From NCBI GenBank assembly GCA_017464285.1, contig JAFUDT010000007.1:24995-88994 (forward strand): DNA of 64,000 nt. Direction: 5' to 3'. Under the pieces are notes generated by a model. It saw nothing but the letters and a program-made list of their open reading frames with translations. It did not search any database and had not been told where the DNA came from. This document shows positions 1 to 9,077 of the stretch, piece by piece. Numbering within the stretch: the first letter of the stretch is position 1; each line of letters begins with the position of its first letter. Source of the DNA: Bacteroidales bacterium (GTDB lineage Bacteria > Bacteroidota > Bacteroidia > Bacteroidales > UBA1402). The translations under genes were made by a program, and so were the position numbers.

Positions 1-1227
1 AACGATGGTTTTTCGCTACGAGAGATATTCTGGAAACGCGTACTTGATGTAAACGACCGCGCCCTGCGCGACATAGTGACCGGACTCCGCGGAAACGGTG
101 TAGTGTCAGCGACAGGATTCGATATCACTCCGGCATCGGAATTGATGGCCATTCTCTGTCTGGCAAGCAGTGAGGAGGATCTGCAGAGACGTATCGAAAA
201 CATCGTCTTGGGCATCACGGCCGAAGGTAAGCCCTTCAGAGTGAAAGATCTGGGGGTAGCCGGAGCCATCACCGTCCTGATGCGCGATGCCCTCAAGCCC
301 AATCTGGTACAGACTACGGAGAATACCCCCGCCTATATCCACGGGGGGCCATTTGCCAATATCGCACACGGCTGTTCAAGCGTACTGGCTACGAAGATGG
401 CCATGACCTTCAGCGACTATGTGGTGACCGAGGCAGGCTTCGGTGCAGATCTCGGAGCCGAGAAATTCTTCGACATCAAGTGCCGCAAGACGGGACTGCA
501 ACCCCGACTGGTTGTCATTGTTGCGACCACCCAGGGGCTGAAGATGCACGGGGGCGTTGACATTGAGCATATCAAGGAGCCCAATGCCCAAGGACTGACC
601 GAGGGACTGAAAAACCTCAATCGCCATATCCGCAACATGCTGGGCTTCGGACAGCCGGTCGTTGTCACGCTTAACCGCTACGACACCGACCTGGAGGAAG
701 AAATAGACATCGTACGCAAAAACTGTGAAGATCTGGGGGTGGGCTTTGCCGTCAATGAAGCTTTCCTGCGGGGCGGCGAAGGAGCTGTTGAGCTGGCACA
801 GACTGTCGTTGACACCATTGAAAAGCAACAGCCGCTGCCCATCCATTTCACTTACAAGGAGGCCGACAAGCTGGAAGACAAGATAGAAAAAGTATGTACC
901 TGCATTTACGGTGCCTCCGGTGTGGAGTACAGTAAAACGGCCAAGAAGAAACTTGAGTCGCTGCGTGCCACTTTCTCCGATGAAGAAAACGTGATTGCCC
1001 GCTATCCTGTCTGCATCGCCAAGACGCAGTTCTCGTTTACGGCAGACTCCACCCGTTACGGCTCACCGGAAGGCTTCACCATCCGCATCCGCGACATTAT
1101 TCTCAACTGCGGCAGCGAAATGATTGTCGCCATTGCCGGAGACATGCTCCGCATGCCAGGACTGCCCAAGAGCCCGCAGGCCGAGCGCATCAGTATCGTG
1201 AACGGGGAAATTGAGGGGCTCTCGTAA
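1..1227 (+). CDS. fhs: Formate--tetrahydrofolate ligase, 3' part (5' end outside window)
   Basis: The frame is open from base 1 to a TAA at 1225-1227, so the N-terminus lies upstream of the window; 408 residues are visible, against a usual family length of about 555. The enzyme joins formate to tetrahydrofolate with ATP to give 10-formyl-THF for one-carbon metabolism in the cytoplasm. Characteristic blocks are visible: [35 protein letters not shown] and the C-terminal [13 protein letters not shown] segment. It converges on the Na/Pi cotransporter gene with a one-base gap, and no terminator is evident between them. Identity is secure; only the missing start limits the call. Confidence 0.95.
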   Translation, partial: NDGFSLREIFWKRVLDVNDRALRDIVTGLRGNGVVSATGFDITPASELMAILCLASSEEDLQRRIENIVLGITAEGKPFRVKDLGVAGAITVLMRDALKPNLVQTTENTPAYIHGGPFANIAHGCSSVLATKMAMTFSDYVVTEAGFGADLGAEKFFDIKCRKTGLQPRLVVIVATTQGLKMHGGVDIEHIKEPNAQGLTEGLKNLNRHIRNMLGFGQPVVVTLNRYDTDLEEEIDIVRKNCEDLGVGFAVNEAFLRGGEGAVELAQTVVDTIEKQQPLPIHFTYKEADKLEDKIEKVCTCIYGASGVEYSKTAKKKLESLRATFSDEENVIARYPVCIAKTQFSFTADSTRYGSPEGFTIRIRDIILNCGSEMIVAIAGDMLRMPGLPKSPQAERISIVNGEIEGLS

Positions 1228-1228
1228 A

Positions 1229-2905
1229 TCATCTACTCCTGAGAGATTTGATTGATTTGGCGATGTTGATCATGTGGTCGGCCACACGCTCGGCGTTGGA
1301 AGACAGCTCAAGATAACGTGCGCCGACAAGAGGCGTACAGATTCCCTTTTCCATTCTGGAAATGTGTCCTTCTTCCATCTTCAAGGTATAGTCGTCGATT
1401 CCCTCCTCAATGACGTTGGCTCTGTCAAGCGCAGTGAAATCCTCGTTTTCATAAGCAGCCATAGCACTGTCGTAGAGTCGGTGCAAGAGTTCCTTCAAAT
1501 GGCCGATCTCTCGTTTGGCATCATCAGAAAACTGCTGACCGGAATCTGCGAGAGCCGTAGCGTATTCGACTATATTCTCAGCATAGTCCCCGATTCTTTC
1601 GAAATCCCGGACACTTCTATAAGTACCGGAAAGATAAGCTCGGTCTTTCTCTCCGAGGCCGCTTTTTCCACTCAGACGGACGATGAATCCGATCAGTTCC
1701 CGGTTGATAAAATTCAGTTGCTGTTCTTCATGCTCAAAGACAGATTTTTCCGAGAAGTCCAGCCTGACAGCCATTTCCAGACTGCGATCCAGATTATGCA
1801 AAGCAATGTCGCCCATCCGAAGGATCTCCCGCTTCACTTGCGAGACAGCCACGGGAGGAGTGCTGAGCATATTCTCGTTCATATAACGCAGGGAAAATTC
1901 CGCCTGCACATCCGGAGCCTTCTCAGGAATCATTCTTTTGACGACAGACACGAGTGTAGCTGTCAGCGGCAGCATGACAACGACAGTCAGTATATTGAAG
2001 AAAGTATGGAACATAGCCAGCTGCATCTGTGGAGCCGCCGGAAAGAGACGCTCAAACAGCACACCGTACGAAATGCCGAACCATCCGAGAATCATTGCTG
2101 CGAGCATGAAAAACACAACACCGGAACAGTTGAACAACAGGTGAATGAGCGCTGTGCGTTTGGCATTGGTGCCACTGGTCACACCGGCAATAACAGCCAC
2201 CACGCAGGAACCGATATTGGAGCCCATCGTCAGATAAATACCCTGGTCGATGCCTATCAGCCCGGTCACCACCATAGCAAGGGCAATGGATGTCATCACC
2301 GACGAACTCTGAATAATAGCTGTGAAAAGCGCCCCTATCATCACCAGCAGCAGTGGATGGCTGATTCCTGACAGGAAGGTCTTGACTCCTTCCAGTGCCG
2401 CAAAGGTTTCCATGGAACCGCTCATCAGTTCCAATCCCACGAACAGCAGGCCGAAACCGGCCAGGATACCGCCAAGGGTCCTATAGCTATTCCGTTTGGC
2501 AAAAACGCCGAGAAAAGCGCCCAGTCCAGCAAAGGCCGAAAAGATAACACTGGTGGAGACGGAATTGCCACCGAACATACCCAAGGCCACGATCTGTGCC
2601 GTCACCGTAGTACCGATATTGGCACCATAGATGATGGTGGCGGCCTGCACAAGGGAGATAATTCCGGCATTGACAAAGCCGATGGTCATGACCGTTGTCG
2701 CACCGGAGCTTTGAATGGCCGCGGTTCCGAGCGCACCGATGCCGACTCCCAGGAGCTTGTTGTCCGAGGCCTTTGAAAACAGTTTCTTCAGCTTTTCAGA
2801 GCTCGCAGCCTCCAGATTCGAACTCATCATCTGACACGCAATCAGGAATACGCCGATTCCTGCAAGAAGTGTCAGCAGCGATGTGATAATTGTGATTAAA
2901 TCCAT
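1229..2905 (-). CDS. Na+/phosphate cotransporter family protein with C-terminal PhoU-like domain
   Basis: A 558-residue inner-membrane protein of the NptA / Na-Pi cotransporter II family, expected to move phosphate with sodium. The two inverted halves each carry the family signature: QSSGATT at about 65-71 and QSSS at about 199-202. A cytoplasmic all-helical PhoU-like region begins near residue 340. The ATG at 2905 gives a protein starting MDLITIITSLL, directly at the first membrane helix; an in-frame upstream start at 2947 would add a polar leader that looks unnatural. A second, diverged paralogue lies at 27715-29406. Substrate is inferred from the family. Confidence 0.88.
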   Translation of the reverse strand: MDLITIITSLLTLLAGIGVFLIACQMMSSNLEAASSEKLKKLFSKASDNKLLGVGIGALGTAAIQSSGATTVMTIGFVNAGIISLVQAATIIYGANIGTTVTAQIVALGMFGGNSVSTSVIFSAFAGLGAFLGVFAKRNSYRTLGGILAGFGLLFVGLELMSGSMETFAALEGVKTFLSGISHPLLLVMIGALFTAIIQSSSVMTSIALAMVVTGLIGIDQGIYLTMGSNIGSCVVAVIAGVTSGTNAKRTALIHLLFNCSGVVFFMLAAMILGWFGISYGVLFERLFPAAPQMQLAMFHTFFNILTVVVMLPLTATLVSVVKRMIPEKAPDVQAEFSLRYMNENMLSTPPVAVSQVKREILRMGDIALHNLDRSLEMAVRLDFSEKSVFEHEEQQLNFINRELIGFIVRLSGKSGLGEKDRAYLSGTYRSVRDFERIGDYAENIVEYATALADSGQQFSDDAKREIGHLKELLHRLYDSAMAAYENEDFTALDRANVIEEGIDDYTLKMEEGHISRMEKGICTPLVGARYLELSSNAERVADHMINIAKSIKSLRSR

Positions 2906-2956
2906 ATTTGATGATTTGAAAGTATTAACAGGTTTCTTCAATGACAAGAAAACTGT

Positions 2957-3247
2957 CTAAAGCCGAAGCTTGTGGCCTGCAAGCCACTGTCTTTCAAAAC
3001 ACAAACAGATCGGAAAAGATACTTCCGGGCAAGCCCGGTACAGGCGGACAGGCGGGTAAACCACCCCGGAGGAAAACCGTAGCCGTAGCTGACCCTGCCC
3101 ACGTCGACTGAGCTGGATAAGCGTTTCTTCCTCTGTATCGACAATCTCCTCCAGATGTATGTCTTGAGCCTGAAGACAAGCCTGCATAGGGCTGCCCTCC
3201 GGCAACAGAGACAGAAAAAACACCAGGAGAAGAATAATGGATTTCAT
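2957..3247 (-). CDS. Small predicted secreted protein, unknown function
   Basis: A 96-residue frame starting MKSIILLLVFFLSLLPEGSP, which is a convincing Sec signal peptide. The mature part (about 75 residues) has no motif I recognise. Two things support it as a real gene: the signal peptide and a Bacteroidetes-type promoter 65 bases upstream (minus strand, -7 at 3312-3319). Two other frames overlap it but lack a signal peptide or promoter fit. It ends 51 bases before the start of the Na/Pi cotransporter gene and may be co-transcribed with it. Existence is moderately supported; function is unknown. Confidence 0.5.
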   Translation of the reverse strand: MKSIILLLVFFLSLLPEGSPMQACLQAQDIHLEEIVDTEEETLIQLSRRGQGQLRLRFSSGVVYPPVRLYRACPEVSFPICLCFERQWLAGHKLRL

Positions 3248-3311
3248 CTATTATGACTACGGCAGTCTTTACTCTGGGGTTTTCACCTGATTCGAATGCC
3301 GTATTCTGCTG

Positions 3312-3343
3312 CAAAGTTACAACAACTCCCACATACAAACAAG
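3312..3343 (-). promoter_or_regulatory. Promoter for the small secreted protein gene
   Basis: On the minus strand, -7 TAACTTTG (3312-3319) and a -33-like CTTG (3340-3343) are separated by 20 bases, fitting the Bacteroidetes TTTG / TAnnTTTG pattern with one mismatch. The rest of 3248-3432 shows nothing else I recognise. Confidence 0.55.
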
Positions 3344-3432
3344 GCACAATAGCAAACAGCCGACGGCTTGCAGCGACATCACGCGAAGATCCTTCTGCGT
3401 AACCCGCACGATACCCGACAGAGACCTTCCCT

Positions 3433-4263
3433 TTAGCGCAGCCGCCGGCGGAGTGAACGGGGCGAATATCCCAGACGGCTTTTGACGAACTTCCCGAATG
3501 CGGAAACATCAGGGAAACCGAAGTCTGTCGCTATTTCCTTAATACTCAGATTCGAGAATTCCAAAGTCTGACGAATTTCCTTCGAAGCGCTGTCGAGAAT
3601 CAGTTCTTGGGCTGTAGTGCCGCAAATCTCGGAAATGATACCAGAAAGATACTTCGGAGTCACATAAAGCTCATCGGCATAATATCGTACCTGCCGGTGA
3701 CGACCGCCATCGGCCGAGAGCAGATCCAGGAATCGCTTGAATATCTCGTCCCTGTGACTGCCCTGCCCCGGCTGTTCGGCACCGATGTCGCGGTTAAGGA
3801 TGACGCAGACTTCATAGATGGCACATTGCACCAGACTGGCCATAATTTCATCGAAATAATAGCTGCGACGGGTGGCCAGTTTACCTTTAATGACCTGATA
3901 ATAGCAGGAGGTAAGCCAAGCATCGTCGGCACTGAGATGGAAAACGGGCTGTTTAAGGGCATACATCAGGACATTCCATACGTTACGGCCGGTACGGATG
4001 GAGCGAAGAAAACTGCTCAGCCGGATACACATATAGCGGATCGATGAGTCTTCGCCTGCTTCCTCTGCCACTATAGACTGTCCCGGCGGACAGATGAACA
4101 AATCGCCTGGATGCAGTTCCAGAGGCTTACGGCCGAATACCAGCCGAAAAGATCCTTTTTCACACAGAATCAACAGTACATAGCTCTCTTCTTCCTGAGG
4201 ATGGCTCCGGTAAAACTGCAGGGCATCGGCTGCGGAATCAGGTATAAAAATCTCTTCGGACAT
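3433..4263 (-). CDS. AraC-family transcriptional regulator
   Basis: A 276-residue regulator. The N-terminal half looks like a cupin-type sensor (residues about 30-75 include LELHPGDLFICPPGQ). The C-terminal ~100 residues hold the AraC double helix-turn-helix, with SIKEIATDFGFPDVSAFGKF and the closing RLGYSPRSLRR. The start at ATG 4263 (MSEEIFIPDS) is preferred because the predicted -7 element at 4286-4293 lies upstream of it and inside any longer version. It is divergent from the acyl-CoA ligase gene at 4394, whose promoter shares the intergenic region, so it may control that gene; this is inference from position only. Confidence 0.88.
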   Translation of the reverse strand: MSEEIFIPDSAADALQFYRSHPQEEESYVLLILCEKGSFRLVFGRKPLELHPGDLFICPPGQSIVAEEAGEDSSIRYMCIRLSSFLRSIRTGRNVWNVLMYALKQPVFHLSADDAWLTSCYYQVIKGKLATRRSYYFDEIMASLVQCAIYEVCVILNRDIGAEQPGQGSHRDEIFKRFLDLLSADGGRHRQVRYYADELYVTPKYLSGIISEICGTTAQELILDSASKEIRQTLEFSNLSIKEIATDFGFPDVSAFGKFVKSRLGYSPRSLRRRLR

Positions 4264-4285
4264 AAATAAAAAGTAGTTTAGCGAG

Positions 4286-4293
4286 CAAAAATA
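4286..4293 (-). promoter_or_regulatory. -7 element for the AraC-family gene
   Basis: Minus-strand TATTTTTG fits TAnnTTTG and lies 22 bases upstream of the ATG at 4263. No good -33 TTTG is visible. Confidence 0.45.
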
Positions 4294-4360
4294 AGAAATG
4301 CGTTGGATTATTGGAGAAACTTTTACCACTTTTCAAATAAAACTGTGACAAAAAACATCA

Positions 4361-4368
4361 TACCTTTG
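4361..4368 (+). promoter_or_regulatory. -7 element for the acyl-CoA ligase gene
   Basis: TACCTTTG matches TAnnTTTG, 25 bases before the ATG at 4394. No matching -33 at the expected distance. Confidence 0.5.
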
Positions 4369-4393
4369 TCGCCACTATAACAGACACTCTTAC

Positions 4394-6042
4394 ATGAACT
4401 TTAAATCTGTCAACAAAATCCTGCAGCAGAGTTTTGCCCAGCATTGGGACCAGCCTGCTCTGTCGAACTATCAGGGAGCCACCCTGGCCTACCGGGATGT
4501 AGCCCGAAAAATCGCCAAACTGCATATTGCCTTCGAACAGTGCGGCCTGAGAAGAGGTGAAAAAGTCGCCATCTGTTCCCACAACCAGGCTAACTGGGGT
4601 ATCTGCTTCCTTGCAACCCTCACCTACGGTGCCGTCGCCATACCGATTCTTCACGAATTCAAGCCGGGCAATATCCACCACCTGGTCGGCCACAGCGAAG
4701 CACGGGTACTGTTTGTCGATGATGCCATCTGGGAAGGGCTGTCGACAGAGGAAATGCCAGGTCTTTCGGTCATCGTGCAGATCAGCACTTTCCAGTTCCT
4801 GTATGCAGCCTCCTGCGAGCTGGCCGACATACGCGAACACCTCAATGAAGCCTTCGGTCGGCGCTATCCCGAGAAATTCCGTCCCGAAGACCTCAACTAC
4901 TATGAAGACTCACCCGAAGAACTGGCGCTGATCAACTACACATCCGGGACCTCCGGGTTTTCCAAGGGTGTAATGATTCCCTACCGGGCCCTCTATTCCA
5001 ACATCGAATTTGCTGCCGTAGCCTGTCCCACCCTGAAAACGGGCATGAGCGTCGTATCAATGCTTCCCACGGCCCACATGTACGGCATGATGTTCGAGTT
5101 TCTCTACGAAATGTGTATCGGTATGCACGTTCATTTCCTGTCCAGAATACCCAGTCCAAAAACCATTCTGCAGGCCTTCGCAGAAATTCGTCCGGATATC
5201 ATCATCGCCGTGCCGCTGGTCATCGAAAAGATCTATAAAACCAAACTCAAGCCACTTATCGACAAGACCCGGTATATGATGAAAATCCCAGTGCTGGACA
5301 AAGTCATTGAGAAAAAATTCTGTAACGAGCTCACTCAGGCCTTCGGAGGCCGGTTCGAGGAAGTCATTCTAGGGGGCGCCGCTTTCCATCCGGAGGTGGA
5401 AAAGTTTTTGCACAGAATCGGGTTTCGCTACACTGTGGGCTATGGTATGACCGAATGTGCCCCATCATCAGCTATGTTCATTGGAACAAAGTCAAACCAG
5501 GCTCCTCCGGACAAGCTGCGACAAATATGCAGATCAGGATAGCTTCGCCCGATCCGCAGCATATTCCGGGAGAAGTTCAAGTCTACGGTCCCAATGTATG
5601 TCTGGGCTATTACAAGAACCAGGAGGCCACCCGCAGTTCTTTTACCGACGACGGCTGGTTCAAGACCGGCGACATGGGCATCATCGACCAGGAGGGCTAC
5701 CTGTTTCTGCGCGGACGGTCCAAATGCATGGTGCTGGGACCTTCCGGCCAGAACATCTATCCCGAAGAACTTGAGGCAGTCGTCAACAACTGCAACTATG
5801 TGGTGGACACACTGGTCATCGAAGACAATGGCGGCCTGACAGCACTGGTCTATCCCGACTGGCATCAGGGAGAGCAAGACGGCATGGACCGACCTGCCCT
5901 TGAGAAACGGATACTGAAGGCACTCCCGATGATCAATTCGCAATTACCCAACTACTCACAGATCAAGAAGATAGAGTTCATGCCCGAGGATTTTGAAAGA
6001 ACCCCCAAAAAGAGCATCAAGCGCTACCTCTATCAGCGATAG
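4394..6042 (+). pseudogene. Long-chain fatty acid--CoA ligase (AMP-binding), interrupted by a single-base frameshift
   Basis: Two overlapping frames together encode one AMP-forming acyl-CoA synthetase of about 549 residues. The first frame (4394-5542) carries the N-terminus, the P-loop YTSGTSGFSKGVM and GYGMTECAP. The second frame resumes at about 5460 with IISYVHWNKVKPG and continues through GWFKTGDMG to the C-terminal KKSIKRYLY, ending at 6042. The run CCCC at 5460-5463 needs one more C (to read gcc-ccc-atc-atc) to restore the family sequence, so a one-base deletion in a homopolymer explains the break. Without it the first frame ends after off-frame residues at 5542. It could be a sequencing or assembly error, a true pseudogene or a phase-variable tract; a four-base C-run is short for the last. 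Confidence 0.85.
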
Positions 6043-6086
6043 GATAGACAGGATTGGCCATATCAACAGCGGACAACCCTTCCCCA

Positions 6087-7229
6087 TCAGGCCAGACAAG
6101 CATCCATTAATGCCTTGAGGGCCCCTTTGTCGAGGTGCTGGCCGATAAAGACCAGCTTGATCATCCTATCTCCGTAGACCGGATCCCATTCTTCCCGGAG
6201 TTTGCGGTCTCGGGCTAGCATTTCCTGGATTTCATCATCGCGCATGGTGGCATACCATAAGCCGGCATCCCTGAGAATCTTCTGCCTACCGGCCTGTTCA
6301 AAGAGCCAGCACTTGCCCGTGTCGTCCGAAAAATAGCAGAGGCCTTTGCAGCGGATGATGTTCCCGGGCCATCGACGGCCCAGCAGATCGTCGAAGCGGT
6401 TCATATCCAACGGACGGCGGTCGGTATAGACATAAGTGTCTATACCATATTCCAGGGCTTCGCCCTCTTCTTCCTCCTCCTCTTCCTCACCTTCGATGGC
6501 GGCGATCCAGGCTGCCGAAGTGGCAACGCGCTCGAAATCGAACATGCCAGTATAGATAATCTCGTCCAAGTCGATATCCCCATAGTTGCAGGTAAGGATT
6601 TTCGCCCCGGGATTGATCCCTTGGACGATGCTCTTGAGCTTGCCCAGCTCGTCCGGACTCACTTCAGAAGACTTGTTGAGCAGAACAATGTTACAGAATT
6701 CAATCTGCTCGATGACCAGACGTTCCAAATCGTCATCCTCGATATCCTCACGTCCCAGTGCCTTTCCTCCCTCGAACTCGTCTTTCATGCGGAGTGCGTC
6801 GACGATGGTCGCAATGCAATCCACATAAGGCAGAGCACCGGTGGTGTACTGAGGGCCAAGCTGCGGAATGGTACTGACGGTCTGGGCGATGGGGGCCGGC
6901 TCACAAATGCCGCTGGCCTCGATGACAATGTAGTCAAATCGGGCAGAAGATGTCAGTTCGGAAATTTGTGCGACCAGGTCCATTTTGAGCGTACAGCAGA
7001 TGCAGCCGTTCTGTAATGCCACCAGACTGTCGTCGGTCTGGCCGACTATGCCGCCCTTCTCAATGAGGTCTGCATCGATGTTGATTTCTCCGATGTCATT
7101 GACAATCACGGCGAACTTAATCCCCTTTTTATTGGCCAGGATACGGTTGAGCAGAGTGGTCTTGCCGCTGCCCAGATAGCCGGTCAGCAACAGGACCGGT
7201 ATTTGCTTCTTTTCCAATTGTATATTCAT
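6087..7229 (-). CDS. CobW/ZNG1-type G3E GTPase, metallochaperone candidate
   Basis: A 380-residue P-loop GTPase of the G3E family (YjiA/CobW/ZNG1), which delivers metals, commonly zinc, to client proteins. Visible motifs: Walker A GYLGSGKT (17-24), the metal-binding GCICC (75-79), VIEASGICEPAP (switch region), and the guanine-specificity motif appearing as NKSS (185-188), where the classical Asp of NKxD is replaced by Ser. A run of glutamates separates the GTPase from the C-terminal CobW_C domain. The ATG at 7229 leaves 28 bases from the antiporter stop, so the gene is probably the last of the long leftward operon. The metal client is not evident. Confidence 0.87.
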   Translation of the reverse strand: MNIQLEKKQIPVLLLTGYLGSGKTTLLNRILANKKGIKFAVIVNDIGEINIDADLIEKGGIVGQTDDSLVALQNGCICCTLKMDLVAQISELTSSARFDYIVIEASGICEPAPIAQTVSTIPQLGPQYTTGALPYVDCIATIVDALRMKDEFEGGKALGREDIEDDDLERLVIEQIEFCNIVLLNKSSEVSPDELGKLKSIVQGINPGAKILTCNYGDIDLDEIIYTGMFDFERVATSAAWIAAIEGEEEEEEEEGEALEYGIDTYVYTDRRPLDMNRFDDLLGRRWPGNIIRCKGLCYFSDDTGKCWLFEQAGRQKILRDAGLWYATMRDDEIQEMLARDRKLREEWDPVYGDRMIKLVFIGQHLDKGALKALMDACLA

Positions 7230-7257
7230 TGCATAATAAATGATAATGTCAGTCTTT

Positions 7258-8748
7258 TCAATCGTCTGTGTTTTCACACAACAGAATCACCAGATGGTCT
7301 CCCACTTTCAGCCGCATACTGCCATGGGGAGAAAGGAAGGCATCACCCCGGCGAACCATGATGACCCGGATGCCGTGCGGCAGACGCAGTTCACGGAGTG
7401 TCTCACCCAATTGCAGATCTTCCTCGGTGACGACATGATCGGTCATCATACCTATCTCCTCGGGGATTTCGATACCATAGGTCTCGGCTTTCCCCATTTC
7501 CACATCATCGAGCTTCAACAGTCTGGCCATGGCCGGCAGGCTCATTCCTTGCAAAAGCTGGGAAAGCAGAGTGACTACGAAGACGATATTGAAAATCTCC
7601 ATAGACCCGGGCAACCCGGCCAGCAAAGGACACATGGCGAACAAAATAGGACCAGCCCCCTTTAGCCCCACCCAGGAGACCATCGCCTTGGCCCGGAGCG
7701 GTAGCCGGTGATAAGGAAGCAGGCAGAGGAAAACACTCAGCGGCCGGGCTACAAAAATCATAAAAAGCGCTATCATCAGGGCAGGCACAACGACCGACGG
7801 AAGCTCGGTGGGACGGATCAGCAGCCCCAACATGAGGAACATCAGTAATTGAACCAGCCAGGTGATACCGTCCATGAATTTATGAATATCCTTTTTATAT
7901 GGGATCTTGGCATAGTTGCCGATGATAATGGCTGTCACATAGAGCGCCAGCAGCCCGTTACCATGCAGCAGAGAGGCAACGGCATTGGTAAAGATACCGA
8001 TACTCAGGATCATGATGGCATACAGGGGACTGGCGCTCAGACTGACATGGCTCAACAGCCACTTGGAGGCAAAGCCGATACCGACACCAACCACAAAGCC
8101 GACCACAATCTGAAGCAGGAGCAAGAGGATGCCCGTCAGGGCGAAAGAGGTGGCATCACCATTTTCTTGGCTGAATTTCAACAAATTGACCATGAAAATA
8201 GTCATGATATAGGCCATAGAGTCGTTGCTTCCTGACTCCAACTCGAGCATCGGCCCCAAATTATGTTTGAGATGCATCTGCCGACTACGCAAGATGGAGA
8301 AAACCGAAGCCGAATCGGTCGAGGACATCACCACGGCTACCGTCAGGCATCCGGCCGCTGTTGCCCACAGGCCACCCAGCATCCTGGCCGCAAAAAAATA
8401 GATGAATCCACCTGTCAGAAAAGCCGTCAGGAGCACGCCCAGCGTAGATAGCAGAATGCCCTGGCCTATCACAGGCCTGGTCTCTTTCATATCCGTTTCC
8501 ATTCCGCTCGTCAGCAGAATGACCGTCATGGCGAAATGGCCGATAAACTCGGCAATTTCATAATTCTCAAAATGGAGTCCTACGCCGTCCGGCCCGGCCG
8601 CCATGCCGACCAGGAGAAAAAGCAACAACGAGGGGACTCCGAACCGATACCCCACCTTGGAAATCAGCAGGGCAAAAAAGACCAGGAGCGAGGCCAGCAG
8701 GAGCAGGTTGTCGGAGAGCAGGGAAACTGAAAAAACAGACAGTAACAT
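7258..8748 (-). CDS. CPA1-type K+(Na+)/H+ antiporter, NhaP2-like, with C-terminal TrkA-C domain
   Basis: A 496-residue membrane protein with about 12-13 hydrophobic segments over residues 8-400 and a cytoplasmic TrkA-C/RCK-C-like tail (about 410-496, including LRELRLPHGIRVIMVRRGD). The ion-binding region contains SSTDSASVFSILRSR and ESGSNDS, matching the NhaP2 (CvrA) layout. It is expected to exchange K+ or Na+ for H+ across the inner membrane, with the tail regulating it by nucleotide or ligand. It follows the STAS gene by 12 bases, tying it to the signalling operon upstream. The ion is inferred from the family. Confidence 0.85.
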   Translation of the reverse strand: MLLSVFSVSLLSDNLLLLASLLVFFALLISKVGYRFGVPSLLLFLLVGMAAGPDGVGLHFENYEIAEFIGHFAMTVILLTSGMETDMKETRPVIGQGILLSTLGVLLTAFLTGGFIYFFAARMLGGLWATAAGCLTVAVVMSSTDSASVFSILRSRQMHLKHNLGPMLELESGSNDSMAYIMTIFMVNLLKFSQENGDATSFALTGILLLLLQIVVGFVVGVGIGFASKWLLSHVSLSASPLYAIMILSIGIFTNAVASLLHGNGLLALYVTAIIIGNYAKIPYKKDIHKFMDGITWLVQLLMFLMLGLLIRPTELPSVVVPALMIALFMIFVARPLSVFLCLLPYHRLPLRAKAMVSWVGLKGAGPILFAMCPLLAGLPGSMEIFNIVFVVTLLSQLLQGMSLPAMARLLKLDDVEMGKAETYGIEIPEEIGMMTDHVVTEEDLQLGETLRELRLPHGIRVIMVRRGDAFLSPHGSMRLKVGDHLVILLCENTDD

Positions 8749-8760
8749 GTTCCGAACCTA

Positions 8761-9072
8761 CTACTGTGCCTTCTCCACTTCAAAGAGATTCAGGAATCCG
8801 GTCATCATGAACACCTTGCGAATATCCTCTTTCATGCCTCGGAGAACAACCTTCCCTCCTTTGGCCGAAGCAGCCTTACGGATGGTCAGAAAAATCCTCA
8901 GGCCCGAACTGCTGATATAGTCCATCTGAGAACAGTCCAGTATAATGGTTCGGTCGGCATTGTCAATCAGCGGTTGGACTTCGCGGGTCACTTCCATGGC
9001 GGCAGGAGTATCCAGCCGACCGATCAGTTGCGCCGACATGGCTCCTTCTTCTTGAAAAATTTTGACTTCCAT
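8761..9072 (-). CDS. STAS-domain protein (anti-sigma factor antagonist-like)
   Basis: A single 103-residue STAS domain like SpoIIAA/RsbV. The conserved phosphorylation loop is visible as DYISSSGLRIF, with Ser56 just before Gly57 as the likely phosphorylated serine. In partner switching, the dephosphorylated form captures a kinase/anti-sigma protein. It lies 5 bases after the gene for a protein that carries both a SpoIIE-type phosphatase and an RsbW-like kinase domain, so its modifying enzymes are almost certainly that neighbour. No sigma factor is encoded nearby, so the output is unknown. Confidence 0.9.
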   Translation of the reverse strand: MEVKIFQEEGAMSAQLIGRLDTPAAMEVTREVQPLIDNADRTIILDCSQMDYISSSGLRIFLTIRKAASAKGGKVVLRGMKEDIRKVFMMTGFLNLFEVEKAQ

Positions 9073-9077
9073 ATTAT

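Noticed and set aside
2938..3509. Two other minus-strand frames overlapping the small secreted protein gene.
   Set aside because: They lack signal peptides and promoter fit, and one runs into the AraC gene end; only the frame at 2957-3247 has support.
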